From contig CP136061.1 in assembly GCA_032622095.1 (NCBI GenBank), forward strand, positions 7,262,734-7,326,733: a DNA stretch of 64,000 nucleotides, given 5' to 3'. The notes below the pieces were generated by a model. That model was not told the origin of the DNA. It searched no databases and saw nothing but the letters and a program-made list of their open reading frames with translations. This DNA comes from Siphonodentalium dalli. Lineage: Eukaryota; Mollusca; Scaphopoda; Gadilida; Siphonodentaliidae. The position numbers and the translations under genes are program-made. Positions 26,621 to 42,560 of the stretch are shown piece by piece; the first letter of the stretch is position 1; every line of letters starts with the position of its first letter.

Positions 26621-27199
26621 CCCATCCGCCGTGGTTAAGTTATATGCCATTATAACGGACCATGAACCCATCCGCCGTGGTTAAGTTATATGCCCTTATA
26701 ACGAGCCATGAACCCATCCGCCGTGGTTAAGTTATATGCCCTTATAACGGGCCCTGAATCCATCCGCCGTGGTTAAGTTATATGCCCTTATAACGGACCT
26801 TGAACCCATCCGCCGTGGTTAAGTTATATGCCCTTATAACGGACCATGAATCTATCCGCCGTGGTTAAGTTATATGCCCTTATAACGGACCTTGAACCCA
26901 TCCGCCGTGGTTAAGTTATATGCCCTTATAACGGACCTTGAACCCATCCGCCGTGGTGAAGTTATATGCCCTTATAACGGACCCTGAATCCATCCGCCGT
27001 GGTTAAGTTATATGCCATTATAACGGACCCTGAACCCATCCGCCGTGGTTAAGTTATATGCCCTTATAACGGACCTTGAACCCACCCGCCGTGGTTAAGT
27101 TATATGCCATTATAACGGACCATGAATCCATCCGCCGTGGTAAAGTTATATGCCCTTATAACGGGCCATGAATCCATCCGCCGTGGTAAAGTTATATGC

Positions 27200-30100
27200 C
27201 CTTATAACGGACCATGAATCCATCCGCCGTGGTTAAGTTATATGCCCTTATAACGGACCTTGAACCCACCCGCCGTGGTTAAGTTATATGCCATTATAAC
27301 GGACCATGAATCCATCCGCCGTGGTTACGTTATATGCCCTTATAACGGGCCATGAATCCATCCGCCGTGGTTAAGTTATATGCCCTTATAACGGACCCTG
27401 AATCCATCCGCCGTGGTTAAGTTATATGCCCTTATAACGGGCCATGAATCCATCCGCCGTGGTTAAGTTATATGCCCTTATAACGGACCTTGAACCCACC
27501 CGCCGTGGTTAAGTTATATGCCCTTATAACGGACCATGAATCTATCCGCCGTGGTTAAGTTATATGCCCTTATAACGGACCTTGAATCCATCCGCCGTGG
27601 TGAAGTTATATGCCCTTATAACAGACCATGAATCCATCCGCCGTGGTTAAGTTATATGCCCTTATAACGGAACCTGAATCCATCCGCCGTGGTTAAGTTA
27701 TATGCCATTATAACGGACCATGAATCCATCCGCCGTGGTTAAGTTATATGCCCTTATAACGGGCCATGAATCCACCCGCCGTGGTTAAGTTATATGCCCT
27801 TATAACGGGCCATGAATCCATCCGCCGTGGTTAAGTTATATGCCCTTATAACGGACCATGAATCCATCCACCGTGGTTAAGTTATATGCCCTTATAACAG
27901 ACCATGAATCCATCCGCCGTGGTTAAGTTATATGCCCTTATAACGGGCCCTGAATCCATCCGCCGTGGTTAAGTTATATGCCCTTATAACGGACCCTGAA
28001 TCCATCCGCCGTGGTTAAGTTATATGCCCTTATAACGAGCCATGAACCCATCCGCCGTGGTTAAGTTATATGCCCTTATAACGGGCCCTGAACCCATCCG
28101 CCGTGATTAAGTTATATGCCCTTATAACGGGCCCTGAACCCATCCGCCGTGGATAAGTTATATGCCCTTATAACGAGCCATAAACCCATCCGCCGTGGTT
28201 AAGTTATATGCCCTTATAACGGACCATGAATCCATCCGCCGTGGTTAAGTTATATGCCCTTATAACGGACCCTGAATCCATCCGCCGTGGTTAAGTTATA
28301 TGCCCTTATAACGGACCATGAATCCATCCGCCGTGGTTAAGTTATATACTTTTATAACGGACCATGAATCCATCCGCCGTGTTTAAGTTATATGCCCTTA
28401 TAACGGACCCTGAATCCATCCGCCGTGGTTAAGTTATATGCCCTTATAACGGACCATGAATCCATCCACCGTGGTTAAGTTATATGCCCTTATAACGGAC
28501 CCTGAATCCAGCCGCCGTGGTTAAGTTATATACCCTTATAACTGGCCCTGAACCCATCCGCCGTGGTTAAGTTATATGCCCTTATAACGGACCATGAATC
28601 CGTCCGCCGTGGTTAAGTTATATGCCCTTATAACGGACCATGAATCCATCCGCCGTGGTTAAGTTATATGCCCTTATAACGGACCCTGAATCCATCCGCC
28701 GTGGTTAAGTTATATGCCCTTATAACGGACCATGAATCCATCCGCCGTGGTTAAGTTATATGCCCTTATAACGGACCATGAATCCATCCGCCGTGGTTAA
28801 GTTATATGCCCTTATAACGGACCATGAATCCATCCGCCGTGGTTAAGTTATATGCCCTTATAGTGGTCTCTGAACCCATCCGCCGTGGTTAAGTTATATG
28901 CCCTTATAACGGACCATGAATCCATCCGCCGTGGTTAAGTTATATGCCCTTATAACGGACCATGAATCCATCCGCCGTGGTTAAGTTATATGCCCTTATA
29001 GTGGTCTCTGAACCCATCCGCCGTGGTTAAGTTATATGCCCTTATAACGGACCATGAATCCATCCGCCGTGGTTAAGTTATATGCCCTTATAACGGACCA
29101 TGAATCCACCCGCCGTGGTTAAGTTATATGCCCTTATAACGGACCATGAACCCATCCGCCGTGGTGAAGTTATATGCCCGTATAACGGACCATGAACCCA
29201 TCCGCCGTGGTGAAGTTATATGCCCTTATAACGGACCCTGAATCCATCCGCCGTGGTTAAGTTATATGCCCTTATAACGGACCATGAATCCATCCGCCGT
29301 GTTTAAGTTATATGCCCTTATAGTGGTCTCTGAACCCATCCGCCGTGGTTAAGTTATATGCCCTTATAACGGACCCTGAATCCTTCCGCCGTGGTTAAGT
29401 TATATGCCCTTATAACGGACCCTGAATCCATCCGCCGTGGTGAAGTTATATGCCCTTATAACGGACCATGAATCCACCCGCCGTGGTTAAGTTATATGCC
29501 CTTATAATGGACCATGAATCCATCCGCCGTGGTTAAGTTATATGCCCTTATAGTGGTCTCTGAATCCATCCGCCGTGGTTAAGTTATATACCCTTATAGT
29601 GGTCTCTGAACCCATCCGCCGTGGTTAAGTTATATACCCTTATAGTGGTCTCTGAACCCATCCGCCGTGGTTAAGTTATATGCCCTTATTGTGGTCTCTG
29701 AACCCATCCGCCGTGGTTAAGTTATATGCCCTTATAACGGACCATGAACCCATCCGCCGTGGTTAAGTTATATGCCCTTATAGTGGTCTCTGAACCCATC
29801 CGCCGTGGTTAAGTTATATGCCCTTATAACGGACCATGAATCCATCCGCCGTGGTTAAGTTATATGCCCTTATAGTGGTCTCTGAACCCATATACGCCGT
29901 GGTTAAGTTATATGCCCTTATAACGGACCATGAATCCATCCGCCGTGGTTAAGTTATATGCCCTTATAACGGACCATGAATCAATCCGCCGTGGTTAAGT
30001 TATATGCCCTTATAACGGACCCTGAACCCATCCGCCGTGGTTAAGTTATATGCCATTATAGTGGTCTCTGAACCCATCCGCCGTGGTTAAGTTATATGCC

Positions 30101-33100
30101 CTTTAACGGACCATGAATCCATCCGCCGTGGTTAAGTTATATGCCCTTATAACGGACCATGAATCCATCCGCCGTGGTTAAGTTATATGCCCTTATAACG
30201 GACCATGAATCCATCCGCCGTGGTTAAGTTATGTGCACTTATAACGGACCATGAATCCATCCGCCGTGGTTAAGTTATATGCCCTTATAACGGACCATGA
30301 ATCCATCCGCCGTGGTTAAGTTATATGCCCTTATAACGGACCATGAATCCATCCGCCGTGATGAAGTTATATGCCCTTATAACGGGTCCTGAACCCATCC
30401 GCCGCGGTTAAGTTATATGCCATTATAGCGGACCATGAATCCATCCGCCGTGGTTAAGTTATATGCCCTTATAGTGGTCTCTGAACCCATCCGCCGTGGT
30501 TAAGTTATATGCCCTTATAGTGGTCTCTAAACCTATCCGCCGTGGTTAAGTTATATGTCCTTATAACGGACCATGAATCCATCCGCCGTGGTTAAGTTAT
30601 ATGCCCTTATAGTGGTCTCTAAACACATCCGCCGTGGTTAAGTTATATACTTTTATAGTGGTCTCTGAACCCATCCGCCGTGGTTATGTTATATGCCCTT
30701 ATAACGGACCATGAATCCATCCGCCGTGGTTAAGTTATATGCCCTTATAGTGGTCTCTGAACCCATCCGCCGTGGTTAAGTTATATGCCCTTATAACGGA
30801 CCATGAATCCATCCGCCGTGGTTAAGTTATATACCCTTATAACGGACCATGAATCCATCCGCCGGGGTTAAGTTATATGCCCTTGTAACGGACCATGAAT
30901 CCATCCGCCGTGGTTAAGTTATATACTTTTATAGTGGTCTCTAAACCCATCCGCCGTGGTTAAGTTATATACTTTTATAGTGGTCTCTAAACCCATCCGC
31001 TGTGATGAAGTTATATGTCCTTATAACGGACCATGAATCCATCCGCCGTGGTTAAGTTATATACTTTTATAGTGGTCTCTAAACCCATCCGCCGTGGTTA
31101 AGTTATATACTTTTATAGTGGTCTCTAAACCCATCCGCCGTGATGAAGTTATATGTCCTTATAACGGACCATGAATCCATCCGCCGTGGTTAAGTTATAT
31201 ACTTTTATAGTGGTCTCTAAACCCATCCGCCGTGGTTAAGTTATATACTTTTATAGAGGTCTCTAAACCCATCCGCCGTGATGAAGTTATATGCCCTTAT
31301 AACGGACCATGAACCCATCTGCCGTGGTTAAGTTATATACTTTTATAGTGGTCTCTAAACCCATCCGCCGTGGTTAAGTTATATACTTTTATAGTGGTCT
31401 CTAAACCCATCCGCCGTGATGAAGTTATATGTCCTTATAACGGACCATGAATCCATCCGCCGTGGTTAAGTTATATACTTTTATAGTGGTCTCTAAACCC
31501 ATCCGCCGTGATGAAGTTATATGTCCTTATAACGGACCATGAACCCATCCGCCGTGGTTAAGTTATATACTTTTATAGTGGTCTCTGAACACATCCGCCG
31601 TGGTTAAGTTATATACTTTTATAGTGGTCTCTAAACCATCCGCCGTGGTTAAGTTATATGCCCTTATAACGGACCATGAACCCATCTGCCGTGGTTAAGT
31701 TATATACTTTTATAGTGGTCTCTGAACACATCCGCCGTGGTTAAGTTATATACTTTTATAGTGGTCTCTAAACCCATCCGCCGTGGTTAAGTTATATACT
31801 TTTATAGTGGTCTCTGAACACATCCGCCGTGGTTAAGTTATATACTTTTATAGTGGTCTCTAAACCCATCCGCCGTGGTTAAGTTATATGCCCTTACAAC
31901 GGACCATGAATCCATCCGCTGTGGTTAAGTTATATATATGTCCTTATAACGGACCATGAACCCATCCGCCGTGGTTAAGTTATATACTTTTATAGTGGTC
32001 TCTGAACACATCCGCGTGGTTAAGTTATATACTTTTATAGTGGTCTCTAAACCCATCCGCCGTGGTTAAGGTATATGCCCTTATAACGGACCATGAACCC
32101 ATCTGCCGTGGTTAAGTTATATACTTTTATAGTGGTCTCTAAACCCATCCGCCGTGGTTAAGTTATATGCCCTTATAACGGACCATGAACCCATCTGCCG
32201 TGGTTAAGTTATATACTTTTATAGTGGTCGCTGAACACATCCGCCGTGGTTAAGTTATATACTTTTATAGTGGTCTCTAAACCCATCCGCCATGATGAAG
32301 TTATATGTCCTTATAACGGACCATGAATCCATCCGCCGTGGTTAAGTTATATACTTTTATAGTGGGCTCTGAACACATCCGCCGTGGTTAAGTTATATGC
32401 CCTTATAACGGACCATGAATCCATCCGCCGTGATTAAGTTATATGCCCTTTTAACGGACCATGAATCCATCCGCCGTGGTTAAGTTATATACTTTTATAG
32501 TGGGCTCTGAACACATCCGCCGTGGTTAAGTTATATGCCCTTATAACGGACCATGAATCCATCCGCCGTGGTTAAGTTATATACTTTTATAGTGGTCTCT
32601 GAACCCATCCGCCGTGATGAAGTTATATGTCCTTATAACGGACCATGAATCCATCCGCCGTGGTTAAGTTATATACTTTTATAGTGGTCTCTGAACACAT
32701 CCGCCGTGGTTAAGTTATATACTTTTATAGTGGTCTCTAAACCCATCCGCCGTGGTTAAGTTATATACTTTTATAGTGGTCTCTGAACACATCCGCCGTG
32801 CTTAAGTTATATACTTTTATAGTGGTCTCTAAACCCATCCGCCGTGGTGAAGTTATATGTCCTTATAACGGACCATGAATCCATCCGCCGTGGTTAAGTT
32901 ATATACTTTTATAGTGGTCGCTGAACACATCCGCCGTGGTTAAGTTATATACTTTTATAGTGGTCTCTAAACCCATCCGCCGTGGTTAAGTTATATGCCC
33001 TTATAACGGACCATGAATCCATCCGCCGTGGTTAAGTTATATGCCCTTATAACGGACCATGAACCAATCCGCCGTGGTTAAGTTATATGCCCTTATAGTG

Positions 33101-36100
33101 GTCTCTGAACCCATACGCCGTGGTTAAGTTATATGCCCTTATAACGGACCATGAATCCATCCGCCGTGGTTAAGTTATATGCCCTTATAACGGACCATGA
33201 ATCAATCCGCCGTGGTTAAGTTATATGCCCTTATAACGGACCCTGAACCCATCCGCCGTGGTTAAGTTATATGCCATTATAGTGGTCTCTGAACCCATCC
33301 GCCGTGGTTAAGTTATATGCCCTTTAACGGACCATGAATCCATCCGCCGTGGTTAAGTTATATACTTTTATAGTGGTCGCTGAACACATCCGCCGTGGTT
33401 AAGTTATATACTTTTATAGTGGTCTCTAAACCCATCCGCCGTGGTTAAGTTATATACTTTTATAGTGGTCTCTGAACACATCCGCCGTGGTTAAGTTATA
33501 TGCCCTTATAGTGGTCTCTGAACCCATCCGCCGTGGTTAAGTTATATGCCCTTATAACGGACCATGAATCCATCCGCCGTGGTTAAGTTATATGCCCTTA
33601 TAGTGGTCTCTGAACCCATACGCCGTGGTTAAGTTATATGCCCTTATAACGGACCATGAATCCATCCGCCGTGGTTAAGTTATATGCCCTTATAACGGAC
33701 CATGAATCAATCCGCCGTGGTTAGGTTATATGCCCTTATAACGGACCCTGAACCCATCCGCCGTGGTTAAGTTATATGCCATTATAGTGGTCTCTGAACC
33801 CATCCGCCGTGGTTAAGTTATATGCCCTTTAACGGACCATGAATCCATCCGCCGTGGTTAAGTTATATGCCCTTATAACGGACCATGAATCCATCCGCCG
33901 TGGTTAAGTTATGTGCACTTATAACGGACCATGAATCCATCCGCCGTGGTTAAGTTATATGCCCTTATAACGGACCATGAATCCATCCGCCGTGGTTAAG
34001 TTATATGCCCTTATAACGGACCATGAATCCATCCGCCGTGGTTAAGTTATATGCCCTTATAACGGACCTTGAACCCACCCGCCGTGGTTAAGTTATATGC
34101 CATTATAACGGACCATGAATCCATCCGCCGTGGTTACGTTATATGCCCTTATAACGGGCCATGAATCCATCCGCCGTGGTTAAGTTATATGCCCTTATAA
34201 CGGACCCTGAATCCATCCGCCGTGGTTAAGTTATATGCCCTTATAACGGGCCATGAATCCATCCGCCGTGGTTAAGTTATATGCCCTTATAACGGACCTT
34301 GAACCCACCCGCCGTGGTTAAGTTATATGCCCTTATAACGGACCATGAATCTATCCGCCGTGGTTAAGTTATATGCCCTTATAACGGACCTTGAATCCAT
34401 CCGCCGTGGTGAAGTTATATGCCCTTATAACAGACCATGAATCCATCCGCCGTGGTTAAGTTATATGCCCTTATAACGGACCATGAATCAATCCGCCGTG
34501 GTTAAGTTATATGCCCTTATAACGGACCCTGAACCCTTCCGCCGTGGTTAAGTTATATGCCATTATAGTGGTCTCTGAACCCATCCGCCGTGGTTAAGTT
34601 ATATGCCCTTTAACGGACCATGAATCCATCCGCCGTGGTTAAGTTATATGCCCTTATAACGGACCATGAATCCATCCGCCGTGGTTAAGTTATGTGCACT
34701 TATAACGGACCATGAATCCATCCGCCGTGGTTAAGTTATATGCCCTTATAACGGACCATGAATCCATCCGCCGTGGTTAAGTTATATGCCCTTATAACGG
34801 ACCATGAATCCATCCGCCGTGGTTAAGTTATATGCCCTTATAACGGACCTTGAACCCACCCGCCGTGGTTAAGTTATATGCCATTATAACGGACCATGAA
34901 TCCATCCGCCGTGGTTACGTTATATGCCCTTATAACGGGCCATGAATCCATCCGCCGTGGTTAAGTTATATGCCCTTATAACGGACCCTGAATCCTTCCG
35001 CCGTGGTTAAGTTATATGCCCTTATAACGGGCCATGAATCCATCCGCCGTGGTTAAGTTATATGCCCTTATAACGGACCTTGAACCCACCCGCCGTGGTT
35101 AAGTTATATGCCCTTATAACGGACCATGAATCTATCCGCCGTGGTTAAGTTATATGCCCTTATAACGGATCTTGAATCCATCCGCCGTGGTGAAGTTATA
35201 TGCCCTTATAACAGACCATGAATCCATCCGCCGTGGTTAAGTTATATGCCCTTATAACGGAACCTGAATCCATCCGCCGTGGTTAAGTTATATGCCATTA
35301 TAACGGACCATGAATCCATCCGCCGTGGTTAAGTTATATGCCCTTATAACGGGCCATGAATCCACCCGCCGTGGTTAAGTTATATGCCCTTATAACGGGC
35401 CATGAATCCATCCGCCGTGGTTAAGTTATATGCCCTTATAACGGACCATGAATCCATCCGCCGTGGTTAAGTTATATGCCCTTATAACAGACCATGAATC
35501 CATCCGCCGTGGTTAAGTTATATGCCCTTATAACGGGCCCTGAATCCATCCGCCGTGGTTAAGTTATATGCCCTTATAACGGACCCTGAATCCATCCGCC
35601 GTGGTTAAGTTATATGCCCTTATAACGAGCCATGAACCCATCCGCCGTGGTTAAGTTATATGCCCTTATAACGGGCCCTGAACCCATCCGCCGTGATTAA
35701 GTTATATGCCCTTATAACGGGCCCTGAACCCATCCGCCGTGGATAAGTTATATGCCCTTATAACGAGCCATAAACCCATCCGCCGTGGTTAAGTTATATG
35801 CCCTTATAACGGACCATGAATCCATCCGCCGTGGTTAAGTTATATGCCCTTATAACGGACCCTGAATCCATCCGCCGTGGTTAAGTTATATGCCCTTATA
35901 ACGGACCATGAATCCATCCGCCGTGGTTAAGTTATATACTTTTATAACGGACCATGAATCCATCCGCCGTGGTTAAGTTATATGCCCTTATAACGGACCC
36001 TGAATCCATCCGCCGTGGTTAAGTTATATGCCCTTATAACGGACCATGAATCCATCCACCGTGGTTAAGTTATATGCCCTTATAACGGACCCTGAATCCA

Positions 36101-39100
36101 GCCGCCGTGGTTAAGTTATATACCCTTATAACTGGCCCTGAACCCATCCGCCGTGGTTAAGTTATATGCCCTTATAACGGACCATGAATCCATCCGCCGT
36201 GGTTAAGTTATATGCCCTTATAACGGACCATGAATCCATCCGCCGTGGTTAAGTTATATGCCCTTATAACGGACCCTGAATCCATCCGCCGTGGTTAAGT
36301 TATATGCCCTTATAACGGACCATGAATCCATCCGCCGTGGTTAAGTTATATGCCCTTATAACGGACCATGAATCCATCCGCCGTGGTTAAGTTATATGCC
36401 CTTATAACGGACCATGAATCCATCCGCCGTGGTTAAGTTATATGCCCTTATAGTGGTCTCTGAACCCATCCGCCGTGGTTAAGTTATATGCCCTTATAAC
36501 GGACCATGAATCCATCCGCCGTGGTTAAGTTATATGCCCTTATAACGGACCATGAATCCATCCGCCGTGGTTAAGTTATATGCCCTTATAGTGGTCTCTG
36601 AACCCATCCGCCGTGGTTAAGTTATATGCCCTTATAACGGACCATGAATCCATCCGCCGTGGTTAAGTTATATGCCCTTATAACGGACCATGAATCCACC
36701 CGCCGTGGTTAAGTTATATGCCCTTATAACGGACCATGAACCCATCCGCCGTGGTGAAGTTATATGCCCTTATAACGGACCATGAACCCATCCGCCGTGG
36801 TGAAGTTATATGCCCTTATAACGGACCCTGAATCCATCCGCCGTGGTTAAGTTATATGCCCTTATAACGGACCATGAATCCATCCGCCGTGTTTAAGTTA
36901 TATGCCCTTATAGTGGTCTCTGAACCCATCCGCCGTGGTTAAGTTATATGCCCTTATAACGGACCCTGAATCCATCCGCCGTGGTTAAGTTATATGCCCT
37001 TATAACGGACCCTGAATCCATCCGCCGTGGTGAAGTTATATGCCCTTATAACGGACCATGAATCCACCCGCCGTGGTTAAGTTATATGCCCTTATAATGG
37101 ACCATGAATCCATCCGCCGTGGTTAAGTTATATGCCCTTATAGTGGTCTCTGAATCCATCCGCCGTGGTTAAGTTATATACCCTTATAGTGGTCTCTGAA
37201 CCCATCCGCCGTGGTTAAGTTATATACCCTTATAGTGGTCTCTGAACCCATCCGCCGTGGTTAAGTTATATGCCCTTATTGTGGTCTCTGAACCCATCCG
37301 CCGTGGTTAAGTTATATGCCCTTATAACGGACCATGAACCCATCCGCCGTGGTTAAGTTATATGCCCTTATAGTGGTCTCTGAACCCATCCGCCGTGGTT
37401 AAGTTATATGCCCTTATAACGGACCATGAATCCATCCGCCGTGGTTAAGTTATATGCCCTTATAGTGGTCTCTGAACCCATATACGCCGTGGTTAAGTTA
37501 TATGCCCTTATAACGGACCATGAATCCATCCGCCGTGGTTAAGTTATATGCCCTTATAACGGACCATGAATCAATCCGCCGTGGTTAAGTTATATGCCCT
37601 TATAACGGACCCTGAACCCATCCGCCGTGGTTAAGTTATATGCCATTATAGTGGTCTCTGAACCCATCCGCCGTGGTTAAGTTATATGCCCTTTAACGGA
37701 CCATGAATCCATCCGCCGTGGTTAAGTTATATGCCCTTATAACGGACCATGAATCCATCCGCCGTGGTTAAGTTATATGCCCTTATAACGGACCATGAAT
37801 CCATCCGCCGTGGTTAAGTTATGTGCACTTATAACGGACCATGAATCCATCCGCCGTGGTTAAGTTATATGCCCTTATAACGGACCATGAATCCATCCGC
37901 CGTGGTTAAGTTATATGCCCTTATAACGGACCATGAATCCATCCGCCGTGATGAAGTTATATGCCCTTATAACGGGTCCTGAACCCATCCGCCGCGGTTA
38001 AGTTATATGCCATTATAACGGACCATGAATCCATCCGCCGTGGTTAAGTTATATGCCCTTATAGTGGTCTCTGAACCCATCCGCCGTGGTTAAGTTATAT
38101 GCCCTTATAGTGGTCTCTAAACCTATCCGCCGTGGTTAAGTTATATGTCCTTATAACGGACCATGAATCCATCCGCCGTGGTTAAGTTATATGCCCTTAT
38201 AGTGGTCTCTAAACACATCCGCCGTGGTTAAGTTATATACTTTTATAGTGGTCTCTGAACCCATCCGCCGTGGTTATGTTATATGCCCTTATAACGGACC
38301 ATGAATCCATCCGCCGTGGTTAAGTTATAGGCCCTTATAGTGGTCTCTGAACCCATCCGCCGTGGTTAAGTTATATGCCCTTATAACGGACCATGAATCC
38401 ATCCGCCGTGGTTAAGTTATATACCCTTATAACGGACCATGAATCCATCCGCCGGGGTTAAGTTATATGCCCTTGTAACGGACCATGAATCCATCCGCCG
38501 TGGTTAAGTTATATACTTTTATAGTGGTCTCTAAACCCATCCGCCGTGGTTAAGTTATATACTTTTATAGTGGTCTCTAAACCCATCCGCTGTGATGAAG
38601 TTATATGTCCTTATAACGGACCATGAATCCATCCGCCGTGGTTAAGTTATATACTTTTATAGTGGTCTCTAAACCCATCCGCCGTGGTTAAGTTATATAC
38701 TTTTATAGTGGTCTCTAAACCCATCCGCCGTGATGAAGTTATATGTCCTTATAACGGACCATGAATCCATCCGCCGTGGTTAAGTTATATACTTTTATAG
38801 TGGTCTCTAAACCCATCCGCCGTGGTTAAGTTATATACTTTTATAGAGGTCTCTAAACCCATCCGCCGTGATGAAGTTATATGCCCTTATAACGGACCAT
38901 GAACCCATCTGCCGTGGTTAAGTTATATACTTTTATAGTGGTCTCTAAACCCATCCGCCGTGGTTAAGTTATATACTTTTATAGTGGTCTCTAAACCCAT
39001 CCGCCGTGATGAAGTTATATGTCCTTATAACGGACCATGAATCCATCCGCCGTGGTTAAGTTATATACTTTTATAGTGGTCTCTAAACCCATCCGCCGTG

Positions 39101-40690
39101 ATGAAGTTATATGTCCTTATAACGGACCATGAACCCATCCGCCGTGGTTAAGTTATATACTTTTATAGTGGTCTCTGAACACATCCGCCGTGGTTAAGTT
39201 ATATACTTTTATAGTGGTCTCTAAACCCATCCGCCGTGGTTAAGTTATATGCCCTTATAACGGACCATGAACCCATCTGCCGTGGTTAAGTTATATACTT
39301 TTATAGTGGTCTCTGAACACATCCGCCGTGGTTAAGTTATATACTTTTATAGTGGTCTCTAAACCCATCCGCCGTGGTTAAGTTATATACTTTTATAGTG
39401 GTCTCTGAACACATCCGCCGTGGTTAAGTTATATACTTTTATAGTGGTCTCTAAACCCATCCGCCGTGGTTAAGTTATATGCCCTTACAACGGACCATGA
39501 ATCCATCCGCTGTGGTTAAGTTATATATATGTCCTTATAACGGACCATGAATCCATCCGCTGTGGTTAAGTTATATATATGTCCTTATAACGGACCATGA
39601 ACCCATCCGCCGTGGTTAAGTTATATACTTTTATAGTGGTCTCTGAACACATCCGCGTGGTTAAGTTATATACTTTTATAGTGGTCTCTAAACCCATCCG
39701 CCGTGGTTAAGGTATATGCCCTTATAACGGACCATGAACCCATCTGCCGTGGTTAAGTTATATACTTTTATAGTGGTCTCTAAACCCATCCGCCGTGGTT
39801 AAGTTATATGCCCTTATAACGGACCATGAACCCATCTGCCGTGGTTAAGTTATATACTTTTATAGTGGTCGCTGAACACATCCGCCGTGGTTAAGTTATA
39901 TACTTTTATAGTGGTCTCTAAACCCATCCGCCATGATGAAGTTATATGTCCTTATAACGGACCATGAATCCATCCGCCGTGGTTAAGTTATATACTTTTA
40001 TAGTGGGCTCTGAACACATCCGCCGTGGTTAAGTTATATGCCCTTATAACGGACCATGAATCCATCCGCCGTGATTAAGTTATATGCCCTTATAACGGAC
40101 CATGAATCCATCCGCCGTGGTTAAGTTATATACTTTTATAGTGGGCTCTGAACACATCCGCCGTGGTTAAGTTATATGCCCTTATAACGGACCATGAATC
40201 CATCCGCCGTGGTTAAGTTATATACTTTTATAGTGGTCTCTGAACCCATCCGCCGTGATGAAGTTATATGTCCTTATAACGGACCATGAATCCATCCGCC
40301 GTGGTTAAGTTATATACTTTTATAGTGGTCTCTGAACACATCCGCCGTGGTTAAGTTATATACTTTTATAGTGGTCTCTAAACCCATCCGCCGTGGTTAA
40401 GTTATATACTTTTATAGTGGTCTCTGAACACATCCGCCGTGCTTAAGTTATATACTTTTATAGTGGTCTCTAAACCCATCCGCCGTGGTGAAGTTATATG
40501 TCCTTATAACGGACCATGAATCCATCCGCCGTGGTTAAGTTATATACTTTTATAGTGGTCGCTGAACACATCCGCCGTGGTTAAGTTATATACTTTTATA
40601 GTGGTCTCTAAACCCATCCGCCGTGGTTAAGTTATATGCCCTTATAACGGACCATGAATCCATCCGCCGTGGTTAAGTTATATGCCCTTA
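27200..40690. repeat. Segmental copies within the satellite, offset 7,590 bp
   Basis: About 5.8 kb from 27200 to 33040 recurs at 34790 to 40690. The variants GGTTACGT (27323 and 34913) and AACTGGCCC (28540 and 36130) are displaced by exactly 7,590 bp, which is 165 x 46. Later landmarks drift by one base or by the extra ATATATATGTCC monomer present only in the second copy (near 39580). Confidence 0.8.
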
Positions 40691-42560
40691 TAGTGGTCTC
40701 TGAACCCATACGCCGTGGTTAAGTTATATGCCCTTATAACGGACCATGAATCCATCCGCCGTGGTTAAGTTATATGCCCTTATAACGGACCATGAACCCA
40801 TCTGCCGTGGTTAAGTTATATACTTTTATAGTGGTCTCTAAACCCATCCGCCGTGGTTAAGTTATATACTTTTATAGTGGTCTCTAAACCCATCCGCCGT
40901 GATGAAGTTATATGTCCTTATAACGGACCATGAATCCATCCGCCGTGGTTAAGTTATATACTTTTATAGTGGTCTCTAAACCCATCCGCCGTGATGAAGT
41001 TATATGTCCTTATAACGGACCATGAACCCATCCGCCGTGGTTAAGTTATATACTTTTATAGTGGTCTCTGAACACATCCGCCGTGGTTAAGTTATATACT
41101 TTTATAGTGGTCTCTAAACCCATCCGCCGTGGTTAAGTTATATGCCCTTATAACGGACCATGAACCCATCTGCCGTGGTTAAGTTATATACTTTTATAGT
41201 GGTCTCTGAACACATCCGCCGTGGTTAAGTTATATACTTTTATAGTGGTCTCTAAACCCATCCGCCGTGGTTAAGTTATATACTTTTATAGTGGTCTCTG
41301 AACACATCCGCCGTGGTTAAGTTATATACTTTTATAGTGGTCTCTAAACCCATCCGCCGTGGTTAAGTTATATGCCCTTACAACGGACCATGAATCCATC
41401 CGCTGTGGTTAAGTTATATATATGTCCTTATAACGGACCATGAATCCATCCGCTGTGGTTAAGTTATATATATGTCCTTATAACGGACCATGAACCCATC
41501 CGCCGTGGTTAAGTTATATACTTTTATAGTGGTCTCTGAACACATCCGCGTGGTTAAGTTATATACTTTTATAGTGGTCTCTAAACCCATCCGCCGTGGT
41601 TAAGGTATATGCCCTTATAACGGACCATGAACCCATCTGCCGTGGTTAAGTTATATACTTTTATAGTGGTCTCTAAACCCATCCGCCGTGGTTAAGTTAT
41701 ATGCCCTTATAACGGACCATGAACCCATCTGCCGTGGTTAAGTTATATACTTTTATAGTGGTCGCTGAACACATCCGCCGTGGTTAAGTTATATACTTTT
41801 ATAGTGGTCTCTAAACCCATCCGCCATGATGAAGTTATATGTCCTTATAACGGACCATGAATCCATCCGCCGTGGTTAAGTTATATACTTTTATAGTGGG
41901 CTCTGAACACATCCGCCGTGGTTAAGTTATATGCCCTTATAACGGACCATGAATCCATCCGCCGTGATTAAGTTATATGCCCTTATAACGGACCATGAAT
42001 CCATCCGCCGTGGTTAAGTTATATACTTTTATAGTGGGCTCTGAACACATCCGCCGTGGTTAAGTTATATGCCCTTATAACGGACCATGAATCCATCCGC
42101 CGTGGTTAAGTTATATACTTTTATAGTGGTCTCTGAATCCATCCGCCGTGATGAAGTTATATGTCCTTATAACGGACCATGAATCCATCCGCCGTGGTTA
42201 AGTTATATACTTTTATAGTGGTCTCTGAACACATCCGCCGTGGTTAAGTTATATACTTTTATAGTGGTCTCTAAACCCATCCGCCGTGGTTAAGTTATAT
42301 ACTTTTATAGTGGTCTCTGAACACATCCGCCGTGCTTAAGTTATATACTTTTATAGTGGTCTCTAAACCCATCCGCCGTGGTGAAGTTATATGTCCTTAT
42401 AACGGACCATGAATCCATCCGCCGTGGTTAAGTTATATACTTTTATAGTGGTCGCTGAACACATCCGCCGTGGTTAAGTTATATACTTTTATAGTGGTCT
42501 CTAAACCCATCCGCCGTGGTTAAGTTATATGCCCTTATAACGGACCATGAATCCATCCGC
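39540..42560. repeat. Segmental copies within the satellite, offset about 1,893 bp
   Basis: The ATATATATGTCC monomers (39522 and 41414) and the GGTCGCTGAACAC monomers (39868 and 41761) keep order and spacing at about 1,893 bp. The offset is not a whole number of 46-bp units because off-length monomers are included. Confidence 0.7.
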